Part shown: positions 55,196 through 64,000 of the stretch, piece after piece
How positions within the stretch are numbered: position 1 is the first letter of the stretch
Layout of the letters: each line of letters begins with the position of its first letter
Assembly: GCF_009765755.1 (NCBI RefSeq)
Contig: NZ_LMUV01000003.1
Span: 258,402-322,401, forward strand
From: Rhodanobacter sp. L36
Lineage (GTDB): Bacteria; Pseudomonadota; Gammaproteobacteria; Xanthomonadales; Rhodanobacteraceae
Direction: 5' to 3'
DNA: 64,000 nt
Program-made: the position numbers and the translations under genes
The notes under the pieces: model-generated
What the model was told of the DNA's origin: nothing
What the model saw: the letters and a program-made list of their open reading frames with translations, nothing else
Database searches by the model: none

Positions 55196-57868
55196 ATGTC
55201 GATTCCGACCCAGCAAGCGGCGCAGTCTTCCGTGACCGCCAACTCCAGCCTTCCCTCGCTTCCACGTTTGCCGGTGGCGGTGCCGCGTTCCGGCGTGTCC
55301 ACCGAGGCGCGCCGTGCGTTGCGGCAATTGCTGGGCGACGTGGATCGCTCGCTGGCCACGGCGTTCCGCGATGGTGTCGATGCCAGTGCGCTGGCACGGC
55401 GTCGCGGCGAATCGGTTGAACGCGTCGTGGCGCACGTGTGGATGGCCTGTCTGGGCGAGGTCACTGACACCACCCTGTTCGCGGTCGGCGGTTTTGGTCG
55501 CGGACTGTTGTTTCCGTATTCCGACGTCGATCTGCTCGCACTGGTGATCGCACCGCAGCCGCCGCGCCTGCGCGCGCTGGAACAGTTCTTCACCACGCTG
55601 TGGGACATCGGTCTGAAAGTCGGTCATGCCGTTCGCGATCCAGCGCAATGCCGGGCATTGGCTGCACAGGAAGCCAGCGTATTTACCAGCCTGCTGGATG
55701 CGCGTCGGCTGGCCGGTGATCCCGCGCTGGACGCGAGCCTGCGAGCCATCGTCGACGATCCGCAACTGTGGCCGCCACAGGCGTATCTCGCCGCACGCCT
55801 GGCCGAGCGTGATGCGCGCCACGCCCGCTACGACGACACCGCATATAACCTCGAACCCAATCTTAAGGACGGCCCCGGCGGATTGCGAACGCTCGACTCG
55901 CTGCGCTGGATCGGACGACGACTCGCGCACGCCAACGACCTGTCCGAGATGGTGGTGGAAGGCCTGCTCGATCCCGCCGAACAGGCCACGCTGGAGCAGT
56001 CCGAAGCCACGCTGCGGCGATATCGCTACGCGTTGCACCTGGAAGCTGGGCGACCGGAAGAGCGGCTTCTTTTCGATTACCAGCGCGCGCTCGCGGCGCG
56101 GCTGGGTTTCGAGGATGAACACGCAAAAAATCTCGGCGTCGAACAGTTCATGCAGGGCTACTACCGTGCCGCCAGCCAGGTCGAGCGGTTAGGCGTGCAG
56201 GTCGCCGAACGCTTCGAGGAAATGCTGGAACCGCTGAGTGGTGCCGAACCGGTAGGCGACGAATTTCTGCGCTATGGATCGCGTTTGGCTACGCGCGATC
56301 CGGAGCTTTTCATGCGGCGTCCGTCGGCGCTGGTGGAAATTTTCATGGCGCGTCTGGATCAGCCCGGCGTGCTGGGTTTTAGTGCCGACACCATGCGTCG
56401 CATGCATCAGGCCACGGCGGTGCACGGCGATGCACTGGCGGGAAATCCCGATGTGCTGGCGGCTTTTCTGCACCTGCTCCGGCGCGGCGCGCCGGCGGTG
56501 GAAGCACTGTGGCGGATGAATCGACACGGCCTGCTCGCGGCGATCCTGCCTGCGTTCGGCAAGGTGTTTGGTCGCATGCAATACGACCTGTTTCACGTCT
56601 ATACCGTCGACGAACACACACTGCGCGTGCTGCGCAACATGGCGCGGTTCGCGGACCCATCGGCACAACGCGAATTTTCGCTCGGCTGCGAAATATGGCG
56701 CTCGCTGCCGACGCCGGAAATCATGCTGCTGGCAGCGTTGTTCCATGACATCGCCAAGGGGCGCGGCGGAGATCACTCGGTGCTTGGCGAAGAAGATGCG
56801 CGTGCATTCTGCACGCGCATTGGCTTGCCGCCGGCCGACATCGAGCGCGTGGCCTGGCTGGTGCGCTGGCACTTGCTGATGAGCACCACAGCACAGAGGC
56901 AGGACATCACCGATCCTGACGTGGTGCATCGTTTCGCTGAAGTCGTCGGTGATCGCGAACGACTCGGCCAGCTCTATTTGCTGACCATCGCGGACATCAT
57001 TGGCACCAGTCCGCGTCTGTGGAATAGCTGGAAAGATCGCCTGCTCGCCGATCTCTACACCGCGACGCGCTACGCCTTGCGCAGCGATGTGGATCTGCCG
57101 CGGGATGCTGGCGTCCGCGTGCGCGAATGTTCCGAACACGCATTGGCATTGTTGATGAACGAAGGCTTCGCCGAAACCGACATAGTTCGCACCTGGGTCG
57201 ATTTCCCGCAACTCAGTTTTCTACGTCACCGACCGGAACAGATCGCCTGGCAGACAGCTGCGATCCTCGAAGCCAAAGGTGCGGTGCCGCTGGTCGCGGT
57301 GCATCCGCTGTCGGTGCGCGGCAGTACCGAACTCTTTATCTACGCGCCCGATCGTGATGGCTTGTTTGCCACTGTGACCGCCGTGCTGGATCGGCTTCGT
57401 TTCTCGGTGATGGAATCGCGCGTGCTGAGTTCGCCGACCGCCATGGCGCTGGATACGTTCCTGTTGCTCGAAGCCGACACCCAATTGCCGGCCACCGCGC
57501 AGCGCGCCGATGAATTGCAGCTACGCCTGCAGCGCGCACTGACCCAGTCCACCGGCGTGCAGCCGAGTCGACGTGGCATGTCGCGCCATCAGAAACATTT
57601 CCAGATGGCGCCGCAAATCAGTTTCCACGCAGCGGGCGATCGCACGCAGCTCGCATTGATCGGCACCGATCGGCCCGGTCTGCTGGCAGCGGTAGCGCAG
57701 GTCATGCTCGATAAGGGCGTGCGCGTGCACGACGCGCGCATCGCGACATTCGGAGAACGCGTCGAGGATTTCTTTCAGCTGACCGATCGCAACGATCACG
57801 CGCTCGACGACGCGCAGAAAGAGCACTTGCTTCAGGCTTTGCTGGAACGGATGGGTTCGGGCGACTGA
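55196..57868 (+). CDS. glnD: Bifunctional uridylyltransferase/uridylyl-removing enzyme GlnD
   Basis: 890 aa nitrogen sensor that uridylylates PII (GlnB/GlnK) when glutamine is low and removes UMP when it is high. Nucleotidyltransferase motif AVGGFGRGLLFPYSDVDLLA near residue 95, HD domain with LFHDIAKGRGGDHSVLGEED near residue 515, and two C-terminal ACT domains (RDGLFATVTAVLDRL and TDRPGLLAAVAQVMLDKGVR). The ATG at 55196 gives a normal-length protein; an in-frame ATG at 55157 is less likely. PII genes are not in the window. Confidence 0.96.
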   Translation: MSIPTQQAAQSSVTANSSLPSLPRLPVAVPRSGVSTEARRALRQLLGDVDRSLATAFRDGVDASALARRRGESVERVVAHVWMACLGEVTDTTLFAVGGFGRGLLFPYSDVDLLALVIAPQPPRLRALEQFFTTLWDIGLKVGHAVRDPAQCRALAAQEASVFTSLLDARRLAGDPALDASLRAIVDDPQLWPPQAYLAARLAERDARHARYDDTAYNLEPNLKDGPGGLRTLDSLRWIGRRLAHANDLSEMVVEGLLDPAEQATLEQSEATLRRYRYALHLEAGRPEERLLFDYQRALAARLGFEDEHAKNLGVEQFMQGYYRAASQVERLGVQVAERFEEMLEPLSGAEPVGDEFLRYGSRLATRDPELFMRRPSALVEIFMARLDQPGVLGFSADTMRRMHQATAVHGDALAGNPDVLAAFLHLLRRGAPAVEALWRMNRHGLLAAILPAFGKVFGRMQYDLFHVYTVDEHTLRVLRNMARFADPSAQREFSLGCEIWRSLPTPEIMLLAALFHDIAKGRGGDHSVLGEEDARAFCTRIGLPPADIERVAWLVRWHLLMSTTAQRQDITDPDVVHRFAEVVGDRERLGQLYLLTIADIIGTSPRLWNSWKDRLLADLYTATRYALRSDVDLPRDAGVRVRECSEHALALLMNEGFAETDIVRTWVDFPQLSFLRHRPEQIAWQTAAILEAKGAVPLVAVHPLSVRGSTELFIYAPDRDGLFATVTAVLDRLRFSVMESRVLSSPTAMALDTFLLLEADTQLPATAQRADELQLRLQRALTQSTGVQPSRRGMSRHQKHFQMAPQISFHAAGDRTQLALIGTDRPGLLAAVAQVMLDKGVRVHDARIATFGERVEDFFQLTDRNDHALDDAQKEHLLQALLERMGSGD

Positions 57869-57925
57869 CCGGCGAGACCGCGTTATCATCGCCGCGCTGC
57901 ATCGGGCAGTGTTCGCGAGACGGCC

Positions 57926-58375
57926 ATGGCTTACCTGCTGATCAAGACCCTGCACCTGTTGTTCGTCATCGCCTGGATGGCCGCGGTGTTTTACCTCCCG
58001 CGCATCCTGGTGAACATGGCCGAGACCGCGAATGAGCCGGTAGTGCAGGCGCGCCTGCAGCTGATGGGCCGGCGCTTGTACAAGTTCGGCCACGCGATGT
58101 TCGGCATGGCGTTGCTGTTCGGCGTGATGCTTTGGCAGGGCTGGCGCGTGTTTCCGTCGAGGATGCCCAACATGGTGGGTGGCATGCACTGGATCGACGC
58201 CAAACTCACGCTGGTGATCGTGTTGCTGGCGTACTACATCGTGTGCGGCCGCATGCTCAAGCGCGCCGCCGCAGGTATGGCGTTGCCGTCATCGCGCGCG
58301 TTGCGATGGCTCAACGAGTTACCCGTGTTGCTGTTGGTCGTGATCCTGTATCTGGTGATCGCCAAGCCGTTCTGA
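57926..58375 (+). CDS. hemJ: HemJ-type protoporphyrinogen IX oxidase
   Basis: 149 aa inner-membrane protein with four spans (LLFVIAWMAAVFYLPRILV, FGMALLFGVMLWQGW, LTLVIVLLAYYIV, ELPVLLLVVILYLVIAKPF). The UPF0093/HemJ signature is visible as LHLLFVIAWMAAVFYLPR with the conserved His10, a middle HWIDAKL with the conserved Lys, and the terminal KPF. It oxidises protoporphyrinogen in haem synthesis. 57 nt downstream of glnD. Confidence 0.88.
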   Translation: MAYLLIKTLHLLFVIAWMAAVFYLPRILVNMAETANEPVVQARLQLMGRRLYKFGHAMFGMALLFGVMLWQGWRVFPSRMPNMVGGMHWIDAKLTLVIVLLAYYIVCGRMLKRAAAGMALPSSRALRWLNELPVLLLVVILYLVIAKPF

Positions 58376-58381
58376 AAAAAC

Positions 58382-59392
58382 TCAGCGCTTCGCCTGATAT
58401 TCGCGATACCAGGCCACGAATTTTTCCACACCTTGTTCGATCGGCGTGTTGGGCGCGTAGCCCACGTCGCGGCGCAGCGCTGATACATCGGCCCATGTAT
58501 CGGGAACGTCGCCGGGTTGCATCGGCAACAGGCGTTTCTCGACCGTGCGACCAAGGTTCTGTTCCATCAATTCGATGAATCGCAAGAGCTGCACCGGCTG
58601 ATCATTGCCGATGTTGTAGACGCGATACGGCGCGTTCGATGTGCCGGCATCTGGCCGTTCCGCGTCGTAAACAGGATCAGGTTGCGCGGGATGATCGAGT
58701 GCGCGGATCACGCCTTCCACGATGTCGTCGATGTAGGTGAAATCACGGCTGTGGTTGCCGTGATTGAACACGTCGATCGGTTCGCCGCGACTGATGCGCT
58801 CGGCGAACAGCATCGGCGACATGTCCGGACGACCCCACGGACCATACACGGTGAAGAAGCGCAGACCTGTCGTCGGAAGGCCGTATAGATGGCTATACGT
58901 ATGCGCCATCAATTCGTTCGCTTTCTTGCTGGCGGCGTACAAGCTGACCGGATGATCCACCGCGTCTTCGACCGCAAACGGCAGCTTGCGATTGGCGCCG
59001 TAGACGGAACTCGACGATGCGTAGACCAGATGTTCGACACCGCCGTGCCGACATGCTTCAAGGATGTTGACGAAACCGACCAGGTTGCTCTGCACATAGG
59101 CGCGCGGATTCTGCTGCGAATAACGCACGCCAGCCTGCGCGGCAAGATTCACCACGCGCTGCGGCCGAAATTCCGCAAACGAGCGATCGATGGCGTCCGC
59201 GTCGGCGAGGTCCGCACGTCTGTGCGTATAAGCCGGATGATCTGCAAACAACGCGAGCCGCGCTTCCTTTAGCGCCGGATCGTAATAACTGTTGTGATTA
59301 TCGATACCGAAGACTTCGTCGCCGCGCGCAAGCAGGCGCTGCGCGAGTGCGGCGCCGATGAAGCCGGCCGTGCCGGTGACCAGAATGCGCAT
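58382..59392 (-). CDS. NAD-dependent epimerase, UDP-glucuronate 4-epimerase-like
   Basis: 336 aa SDR-extended enzyme. NAD-binding ILVTGTAGFIGAALAQRL, the catalytic YAASKKANE (Tyr-x-x-x-Lys) near residue 150, SSSSVYG upstream of it, and the substrate-side RFFTVYGPWGRPDM. The pattern matches UDP-glucuronate 4-epimerases making UDP-galacturonate for polysaccharide or LPS, though related sugar epimerases cannot be excluded. It stands alone with no glycosyltransferase beside it. Convergent with hemJ. Confidence 0.87.
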   Translation of the reverse strand: MRILVTGTAGFIGAALAQRLLARGDEVFGIDNHNSYYDPALKEARLALFADHPAYTHRRADLADADAIDRSFAEFRPQRVVNLAAQAGVRYSQQNPRAYVQSNLVGFVNILEACRHGGVEHLVYASSSSVYGANRKLPFAVEDAVDHPVSLYAASKKANELMAHTYSHLYGLPTTGLRFFTVYGPWGRPDMSPMLFAERISRGEPIDVFNHGNHSRDFTYIDDIVEGVIRALDHPAQPDPVYDAERPDAGTSNAPYRVYNIGNDQPVQLLRFIELMEQNLGRTVEKRLLPMQPGDVPDTWADVSALRRDVGYAPNTPIEQGVEKFVAWYREYQAKR

Positions 59393-59460
59393 GGAATGTC
59401 CTCGGAATATCGCGCTCATTCTAGCGTTCAGCGTGAGCCGCAAGGCGCCGTGCGGGAGGA

Positions 59461-59489
59461 TTGACAGCGGATTTGCGCTAAACTAGCGT
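59461..59489 (+). promoter_or_regulatory. Candidate thrS promoter
   Basis: A consensus -35 TTGACA (59461-59466) followed after 17 bp by TAGCGT (59484-59489), which matches the -10 consensus at only three positions. A small CGCTA/TAGCG inverted repeat overlaps the -10 area. Confidence 0.45.
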
Positions 59490-59547
59490 TTCGACTTCAC
59501 TGACATCGACGAAGGTGGCCCGCGCTTGCGCCGGCCGAGCGTGCGAC

Positions 59548-59574
59548 ATGGCAACTACCCGCTTCCAACGCTGA
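59548..59574 (+). CDS. Threonine leader peptide of thrS (candidate)
   Basis: Eight-codon ORF encoding M-A-T-T-R-F-Q-R with two adjacent Thr codons (ACT ACC at 59554-59559). It lies 26 nt before the alternative hairpin and terminator in front of thrS. A GTG at 59515 is in the same frame and could extend it to 19 codons. No strong ribosome-binding site is seen. Interpretation as a regulatory leader peptide rests on its position and its Thr codons. Confidence 0.5.
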   Translation: MATTRFQR

Positions 59575-59583
59575 TTACCCACC

Positions 59584-59609
59584 ACGCCTCGTTTCCAGGA
59601 AAAGGGCGT
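59584..59609 (+). promoter_or_regulatory. Candidate antiterminator hairpin of thrS leader
   Basis: ACGCC (59584-59588) can pair with GGCGT (59605-59609) and TTTC (59592-59595) with GAAA (59599-59602). This structure uses the left arm of the terminator at 59600 and so excludes it. Pairing is read from sequence; function is inferred. Confidence 0.45.
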
Positions 59610-59623
59610 TGCGCCCTTTTTTG
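59600..59623 (+). terminator. Terminator (attenuator) upstream of thrS
   Basis: Nine-bp stem (59600-59608 with 59612-59620), a 3-nt loop, then continued T residues. It ends only 20 nt before the thrS ATG. Because the upstream gene is divergent, any transcript it stops must be the thrS leader itself. Confidence 0.85.
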
Positions 59624-59643
59624 CTTTCCAGAGATTGGATTTC

Positions 59644-61545
59644 ATGATTCAGATCACGCTACCCGACGGCAGCAAGCGTCCGTTCGATCATCCCGTCACC
59701 GTGCAGGATGTGGCTGCCTCGATTGGCGCCGGCCTGGCCAAGGCGACCTTGGCCGGAAAGGTCGACGGCAAGTTGGTTGATGCCAGATTTTCCATCGATC
59801 ACGACGCAAGCCTGCAGATCGTCACCGACAAGAGTCCGGAAGCGCTGGAGATTCTGCGCCACTCCACCGCGCATCTGATGGGGCAGGCCGTGCAACGCCT
59901 GTACCCGGGTGCGCAGGTCACGATCGGACCGGTGATCGACAACGGTTTCTTCTACGACTTCGCTTACGAACGACCGTTCACGCCGGACGATCTTCCGAAG
60001 ATCGAAGCGGAAATGCAGAAGATCGCCGCCGAGCAATTGCCGGTAACGCGCAGCGTGAAATCACGCGATGAAGCGGTGGCGTTTTTCCGCGGGCTTGGCG
60101 AGAACTACAAGGCCGAGATCATCGAATCGATTCCCTCCGATGAGCCGCTGTCGCTTTATTCGCAAGGCGAGTTCACGGACCTGTGCCGCGGTCCGCATGT
60201 GCCCGATACGGGCAAGCTGCGCGCGTTCAAGTTGATGAAAGTGGCCGGCGCGTATTGGCGCGGCGATTCCAATAACGCGATGCTGACGCGCATTTACGGC
60301 ACGGCGTGGTTGAGCGACAAGGATCTGAAGGCTCACCTGCATCAGCTGGAGGAAGCGGAGAAACGCGACCACCGCAAGATCGGCAAGCAGCTTGACCTGT
60401 TCCATCAGCAGGAAGAAAGCCCGGGCATGGTGTTCTGGCATCCGAACGGCTGGGCGATCTGGCAGGCAGTCGAGCAGTACATGCGCGGCGTCTACAAGCG
60501 GAGCGGCTATCAGGAAGTGCGTTGCCCGATGGTGTTGGACGTGTCGCTGTGGAAAAAATCCGGACACTGGGACAACTACGCCGAGAACATGTTCTTCACC
60601 GAATCGGAGAAGCACACCTACGCGCTGAAGCCGATGAACTGCCCGGGTCATGTGCAGGTTTTCAACACGGGCCTGCACAGCTACCGCGAGCTGCCGATTC
60701 GCTACGGCGAGTTCGGCGGCTGTCATCGCAATGAACCATCCGGCGCGCTGCACGGCATCATGCGCGTGCGTGCATTCACCCAGGACGACGGCCACATCTT
60801 CTGCACGCCCGATCAGGTCGAGGCCGAGGTCACGGCCTTCCATCTGCAGGCGATGAAGGTCTATTCGGACTTCGGCTTTACGGACCTGGCGATCAAGCTG
60901 GCCTTGCGGCCGGACAAGCGCATCGGCTCCGATGAATTCTGGGATCGTACCGAGGAAATGCTGCGTAGGGCGCTGCGTGCCGCCGGCGTGGAATGGGAAG
61001 AGTTGCCGGGCGAGGGTGCGTTCTACGCACCCAAGATCGAATACCACCTCAAGGACTCGATCGGCCGCGCCTGGCAAGTCGGTACCATGCAGGTCGACTT
61101 CATGATGCCCGAGCGGCTCGACGCCGAATATGTCGACGAACACTCGCAGAAAAAGCATCCTGTGATGCTGCATCGGGCGATCGTGGGCTCCATGGAGCGC
61201 TTCATCGGCATCCTGATCGAGCACCACGCCGGGCTGCTGCCGACATGGCTCGCCCCGGTACAGGCAGTGGCCTTCAATATCACCGATGCGCAAGCCGACT
61301 ACGTCCGTGAAGTGACGCAAACCCTTGTCGATAAAGGTTTCCGGGTACAGTCCGATTTGCGCAACGAGAAGGTCGGCTATAAAATCCGCGAACATACGAT
61401 GCAGAAAGTGCCGTATCTTCTGGTGGTCGGCGACCGCGAAAAAGAGACCGGCACTGTTTCCGTGCGTACCCGTTCCGGCGAAGATCTGGGCAGCATGTCG
61501 CTGACCGATTTCGTCGAACGACTGGAGACCGACACCCGGCGCTGA
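59644..61545 (+). CDS. thrS: Threonyl-tRNA synthetase
   Basis: 633 aa class II synthetase (E. coli 642). N-terminal TGS domain ([16 protein letters not shown]), the HxxxH editing domain in [20 protein letters not shown] with the trailing [21 protein letters not shown], then the class II core with motif 2 ([20 protein letters not shown]) and motif 3, zinc ligands in MNCPGHV and the later His, and the anticodon-binding C-terminus. The ATG at 59644 is used; TTG at 59635 is possible. First gene of the translation cluster and preceded by a candidate attenuator. Confidence 0.97.
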   Translation: MIQITLPDGSKRPFDHPVTVQDVAASIGAGLAKATLAGKVDGKLVDARFSIDHDASLQIVTDKSPEALEILRHSTAHLMGQAVQRLYPGAQVTIGPVIDNGFFYDFAYERPFTPDDLPKIEAEMQKIAAEQLPVTRSVKSRDEAVAFFRGLGENYKAEIIESIPSDEPLSLYSQGEFTDLCRGPHVPDTGKLRAFKLMKVAGAYWRGDSNNAMLTRIYGTAWLSDKDLKAHLHQLEEAEKRDHRKIGKQLDLFHQQEESPGMVFWHPNGWAIWQAVEQYMRGVYKRSGYQEVRCPMVLDVSLWKKSGHWDNYAENMFFTESEKHTYALKPMNCPGHVQVFNTGLHSYRELPIRYGEFGGCHRNEPSGALHGIMRVRAFTQDDGHIFCTPDQVEAEVTAFHLQAMKVYSDFGFTDLAIKLALRPDKRIGSDEFWDRTEEMLRRALRAAGVEWEELPGEGAFYAPKIEYHLKDSIGRAWQVGTMQVDFMMPERLDAEYVDEHSQKKHPVMLHRAIVGSMERFIGILIEHHAGLLPTWLAPVQAVAFNITDAQADYVREVTQTLVDKGFRVQSDLRNEKVGYKIREHTMQKVPYLLVVGDREKETGTVSVRTRSGEDLGSMSLTDFVERLETDTRR

Positions 61546-61589
61546 GCGCCGACCGGTCTGACTTATTCAATCTTCTGGAGGATCGTGGT

Positions 61590-62117
61590 ATCGCTACCAC
61601 CGACAACAAGGGCAATCGTCGTAACCTGGAAATCCGTGTGCCGCGGGTGCGTGTGATCGGTGCCGAAGCAGAGCAGCTCGGTGTCATGACCCGTGACGAG
61701 GCACTGGCGCTGGCGCAGGAAGCCGGCATGGATCTGGTCGAGATCCAGCCCAACGGCGATCCGCCGGTGTGCCGCATCATGGATTACGGCAAGTTCAAGT
61801 TTGAAGCACAGAAGAAGGCCCAGGCGGCCAAGAAAAAGCAGAAGCAGGTCGAGATCAAGGAAGTGAAGTTCCGCCCCGTCACTGACGTGGGCGACTACCA
61901 GATCAAGCTGCGCAACATGCTTCGGTTTCTGGAAGAGGGCGACAAAGTCAAGGTCACTATTCGCTTCCGCGGTCGCGAGATGTCCCATCAGGACCTCGGC
62001 CAGAACCTGGCCAAGAAGATCCAGGAAGACGTCGGCGAGAATGGCCAGATCGAATCCTTCCCGAGGCTGGAAGGCCGACAGATGGTCATGATGATCGGCC
62101 CGAAGAAAAAACAGTAA
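61590..62117 (+). CDS. infC: Translation initiation factor IF-3 (AUC start codon)
   Basis: 175 aa factor that binds the 30S subunit and discriminates initiator tRNA and start codons. Homology covers [15 protein letters not shown], then [40 protein letters not shown], the linker, and the C-domain [20 protein letters not shown]. No ATG, GTG or TTG fits before the conserved N-terminus: the frame starts at ATC 61590, preceded by GGAGG at 61577-61581, 8 nt away. infC of many bacteria uses AUU/AUC/AUA starts for IF3 autoregulation. A GTG at 61638 would delete 16 conserved residues. Confidence 0.93.
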   Translation: MATTDNKGNRRNLEIRVPRVRVIGAEAEQLGVMTRDEALALAQEAGMDLVEIQPNGDPPVCRIMDYGKFKFEAQKKAQAAKKKQKQVEIKEVKFRPVTDVGDYQIKLRNMLRFLEEGDKVKVTIRFRGREMSHQDLGQNLAKKIQEDVGENGQIESFPRLEGRQMVMMIGPKKKQ

Positions 62118-62124
62118 GCGAATG

Positions 62125-62150
62125 ACGGCGACCTTGCGGGTCGCCGTTTT
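62125..62150 (+). terminator. Rho-independent terminator after infC
   Basis: Nine-bp stem (62125-62133 with 62139-62147), 5-nt loop, then TTTCATTT. It separates infC from rpmI-rplT. Confidence 0.82.
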
Positions 62151-62181
62151 CATTTCAGCATCGGATCAGCTCGCGCCCATC

Positions 62182-62210
62182 TGGCGCCGCTCCGTATTAG
62201 TCCGTATAAT
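62182..62210 (+). promoter_or_regulatory. Candidate promoter for rpmI-rplT
   Basis: A consensus -10 TATAAT at 62205-62210 with only a poor -35 (TGGCGC, 62182-62187, 17-bp spacing). It gives a leader of about 125 nt before rpmI, with small hairpins including GGGGC/GCCCC at 62313-62326 next to the ribosome-binding site. The enteric leader here binds L20. Confidence 0.55.
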
Positions 62211-62343
62211 CTCCGGTTCGACCCGCAGGAAGGGTCGTGAACCGGTCATGGCAGGACGGAAAGTGTGGAGCGATTCCTTCGGGATGAAACCACCGCCAGA
62301 TCAGTCAGAAACGGGGCTCAAGCCCCATGCAGGGATCATCACA

Positions 62344-62541
62344 ATGCCCAAGATCAAGACCAACCGGGCGGCGGCGAAGCGTTTTCGCAAGACCGCGTCG
62401 GGCAAAATCAAGTGCGGCCACGCCTTCAAGTCACACATCCTGACCAAGAAGTCGACCAAGCGTAAGCGTGGTCTGCGTGCTCCGAATCATCTGAAAGCGT
62501 GCGACACCAAAGGTGTAGCGCGCATGTTGCCGTACTTGTAA
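62344..62541 (+). CDS. rpmI: 50S ribosomal protein L35
   Basis: 65 aa, basic. [20 protein letters not shown] and [20 protein letters not shown] cover the whole L35 fold. AGGGA precedes the ATG. Sixteen nt upstream of rplT. Confidence 0.97.
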   Translation: MPKIKTNRAAAKRFRKTASGKIKCGHAFKSHILTKKSTKRKRGLRAPNHLKACDTKGVARMLPYL

Positions 62542-62557
62542 GACGAGGAGATAAACC

Positions 62558-62917
62558 ATGGCTCGTGTAAAGCGTGGCGTTACCGCCCGTCGTCGTCACA
62601 AGAAAGTTATCGGCCGCGCAAAGGGTTATTACAACGCCCGACGCAAAGTCTTCCGCGTTGCCAACCAGGCCGTCATCAAGGCCGGTCAATATGCGTATAT
62701 CGGTCGCAAGCAGCGCAAGCGTCAGTTCCGCGCGTTGTGGATCGTCCGCATCAACGCAGCGGCACGCATGTTCGGTTTGTCATACAGCCGCCTGATCAAT
62801 GGCCTGAGCAAGGCCGGTATCACGGTGGACCGCAAGGTGCTGGCCGACATCGCCGTGCACGACATCAAGGCGTTTGAAGTGATCGCCGAAAAAGCGAAGG
62901 CCAGTCTGGCCGCTTGA
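62558..62917 (+). CDS. rplT: 50S ribosomal protein L20
   Basis: 119 aa. N-terminal extension [20 protein letters not shown] enters 23S rRNA; the globular part includes [20 protein letters not shown] and [20 protein letters not shown]. In E. coli L20 represses this operon by binding its leader. GACGAGGAG lies upstream of the ATG. A terminator follows before pheS. Confidence 0.97.
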   Translation: MARVKRGVTARRRHKKVIGRAKGYYNARRKVFRVANQAVIKAGQYAYIGRKQRKRQFRALWIVRINAAARMFGLSYSRLINGLSKAGITVDRKVLADIAVHDIKAFEVIAEKAKASLAA

Positions 62918-62954
62918 TCGTCGGGTGCCTCGGCACCAGCGCGATATGATGTAA

Positions 62955-64000
<1,046 letters not shown>

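Noticed and set aside
54991..55608. Upstream in-frame extension of the S9 peptidase gene
   Set aside because: The signal peptide starts cleanly at 54990; the extension overlaps glnD in antisense.
62122..62343. In-frame ORF extending rpmI upstream
   Set aside because: It runs through a terminator and the promoter region; L35 starts at MPKIKTN in all members.

Overview
The window is about 64 kb of GC-rich chromosome from a gammaproteobacterium, most likely Lysobacterales (Xanthomonadales) and plausibly Rhodanobacteraceae. The evidence is the core gene order (rng-yhdP-tldD, rpsB-tsf-pyrH-frr-uppS-cdsA-dxr-rseP-bamA-lpxD-fabZ-lpxA-lpxB-rnhB-dnaE-accA, thrS-infC-rpmI-rplT-pheS), a class II DAHP synthase, HemJ in haem synthesis, no skp between bamA and lpxD, an exported amidase that resembles the Stenotrophomonas peptide amidase, and several TolB-like/TPR membrane paralogues. 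The taxonomic call is inference. I see no prophage, insertion sequence, integron, CRISPR array, tRNA or rRNA.

Layout. 0-7 kb is mixed metabolic: class II DAHP synthase, exported amidase, an overlapping pair of c-type cytochrome genes, a methyltransferase, and an overlapping ATP-pyrophosphatase/Mug-glycosylase pair. 7.4-15.6 kb is the rng-yhdP-tldD block, interrupted by a sterol-desaturase-like gene on the other strand. 15.8-27.2 kb is more accessory: a Sel1-like protein whose start looks damaged, a DUF1232 protein, an operon of three paralogous TolB-like/TPR membrane proteins, then darP and a DUF1653 gene divergent from pmbA (tldE), and two DUF4870 membrane proteins, each with its own terminator. 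27.3-32 kb holds ispA, xseB, tilS, a NYN/LabA-type RNase-like gene, a VOC protein and accA on the minus strand.

32.5-51.3 kb is one long minus-strand run for replication, envelope and translation (rpsB down to dnaE). A thioredoxin-like gene sits between rnhB and dnaE, and a plus-strand yajD with a REP doublet sits between dnaE and accA. 51.6-58.4 kb carries map and glnD, separated by an exported S9 peptidase, then hemJ. 58.4-64 kb has a nucleotide-sugar epimerase and the thrS-infC-rpmI-rplT-pheS translation cluster; pheS runs off the right edge.

The most interesting signals are regulatory. The thrS leader has an 8-codon ORF with tandem Thr codons, a terminator with a T-run, and an alternative hairpin that excludes the terminator, which together match classical ribosome-mediated attenuation. 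infC can only start at a rare AUC codon behind a strong Shine-Dalgarno. The best candidate for an undercharacterised system is the three-gene TolB-like/TPR operon. Most of the rest is ordinary housekeeping sequence.
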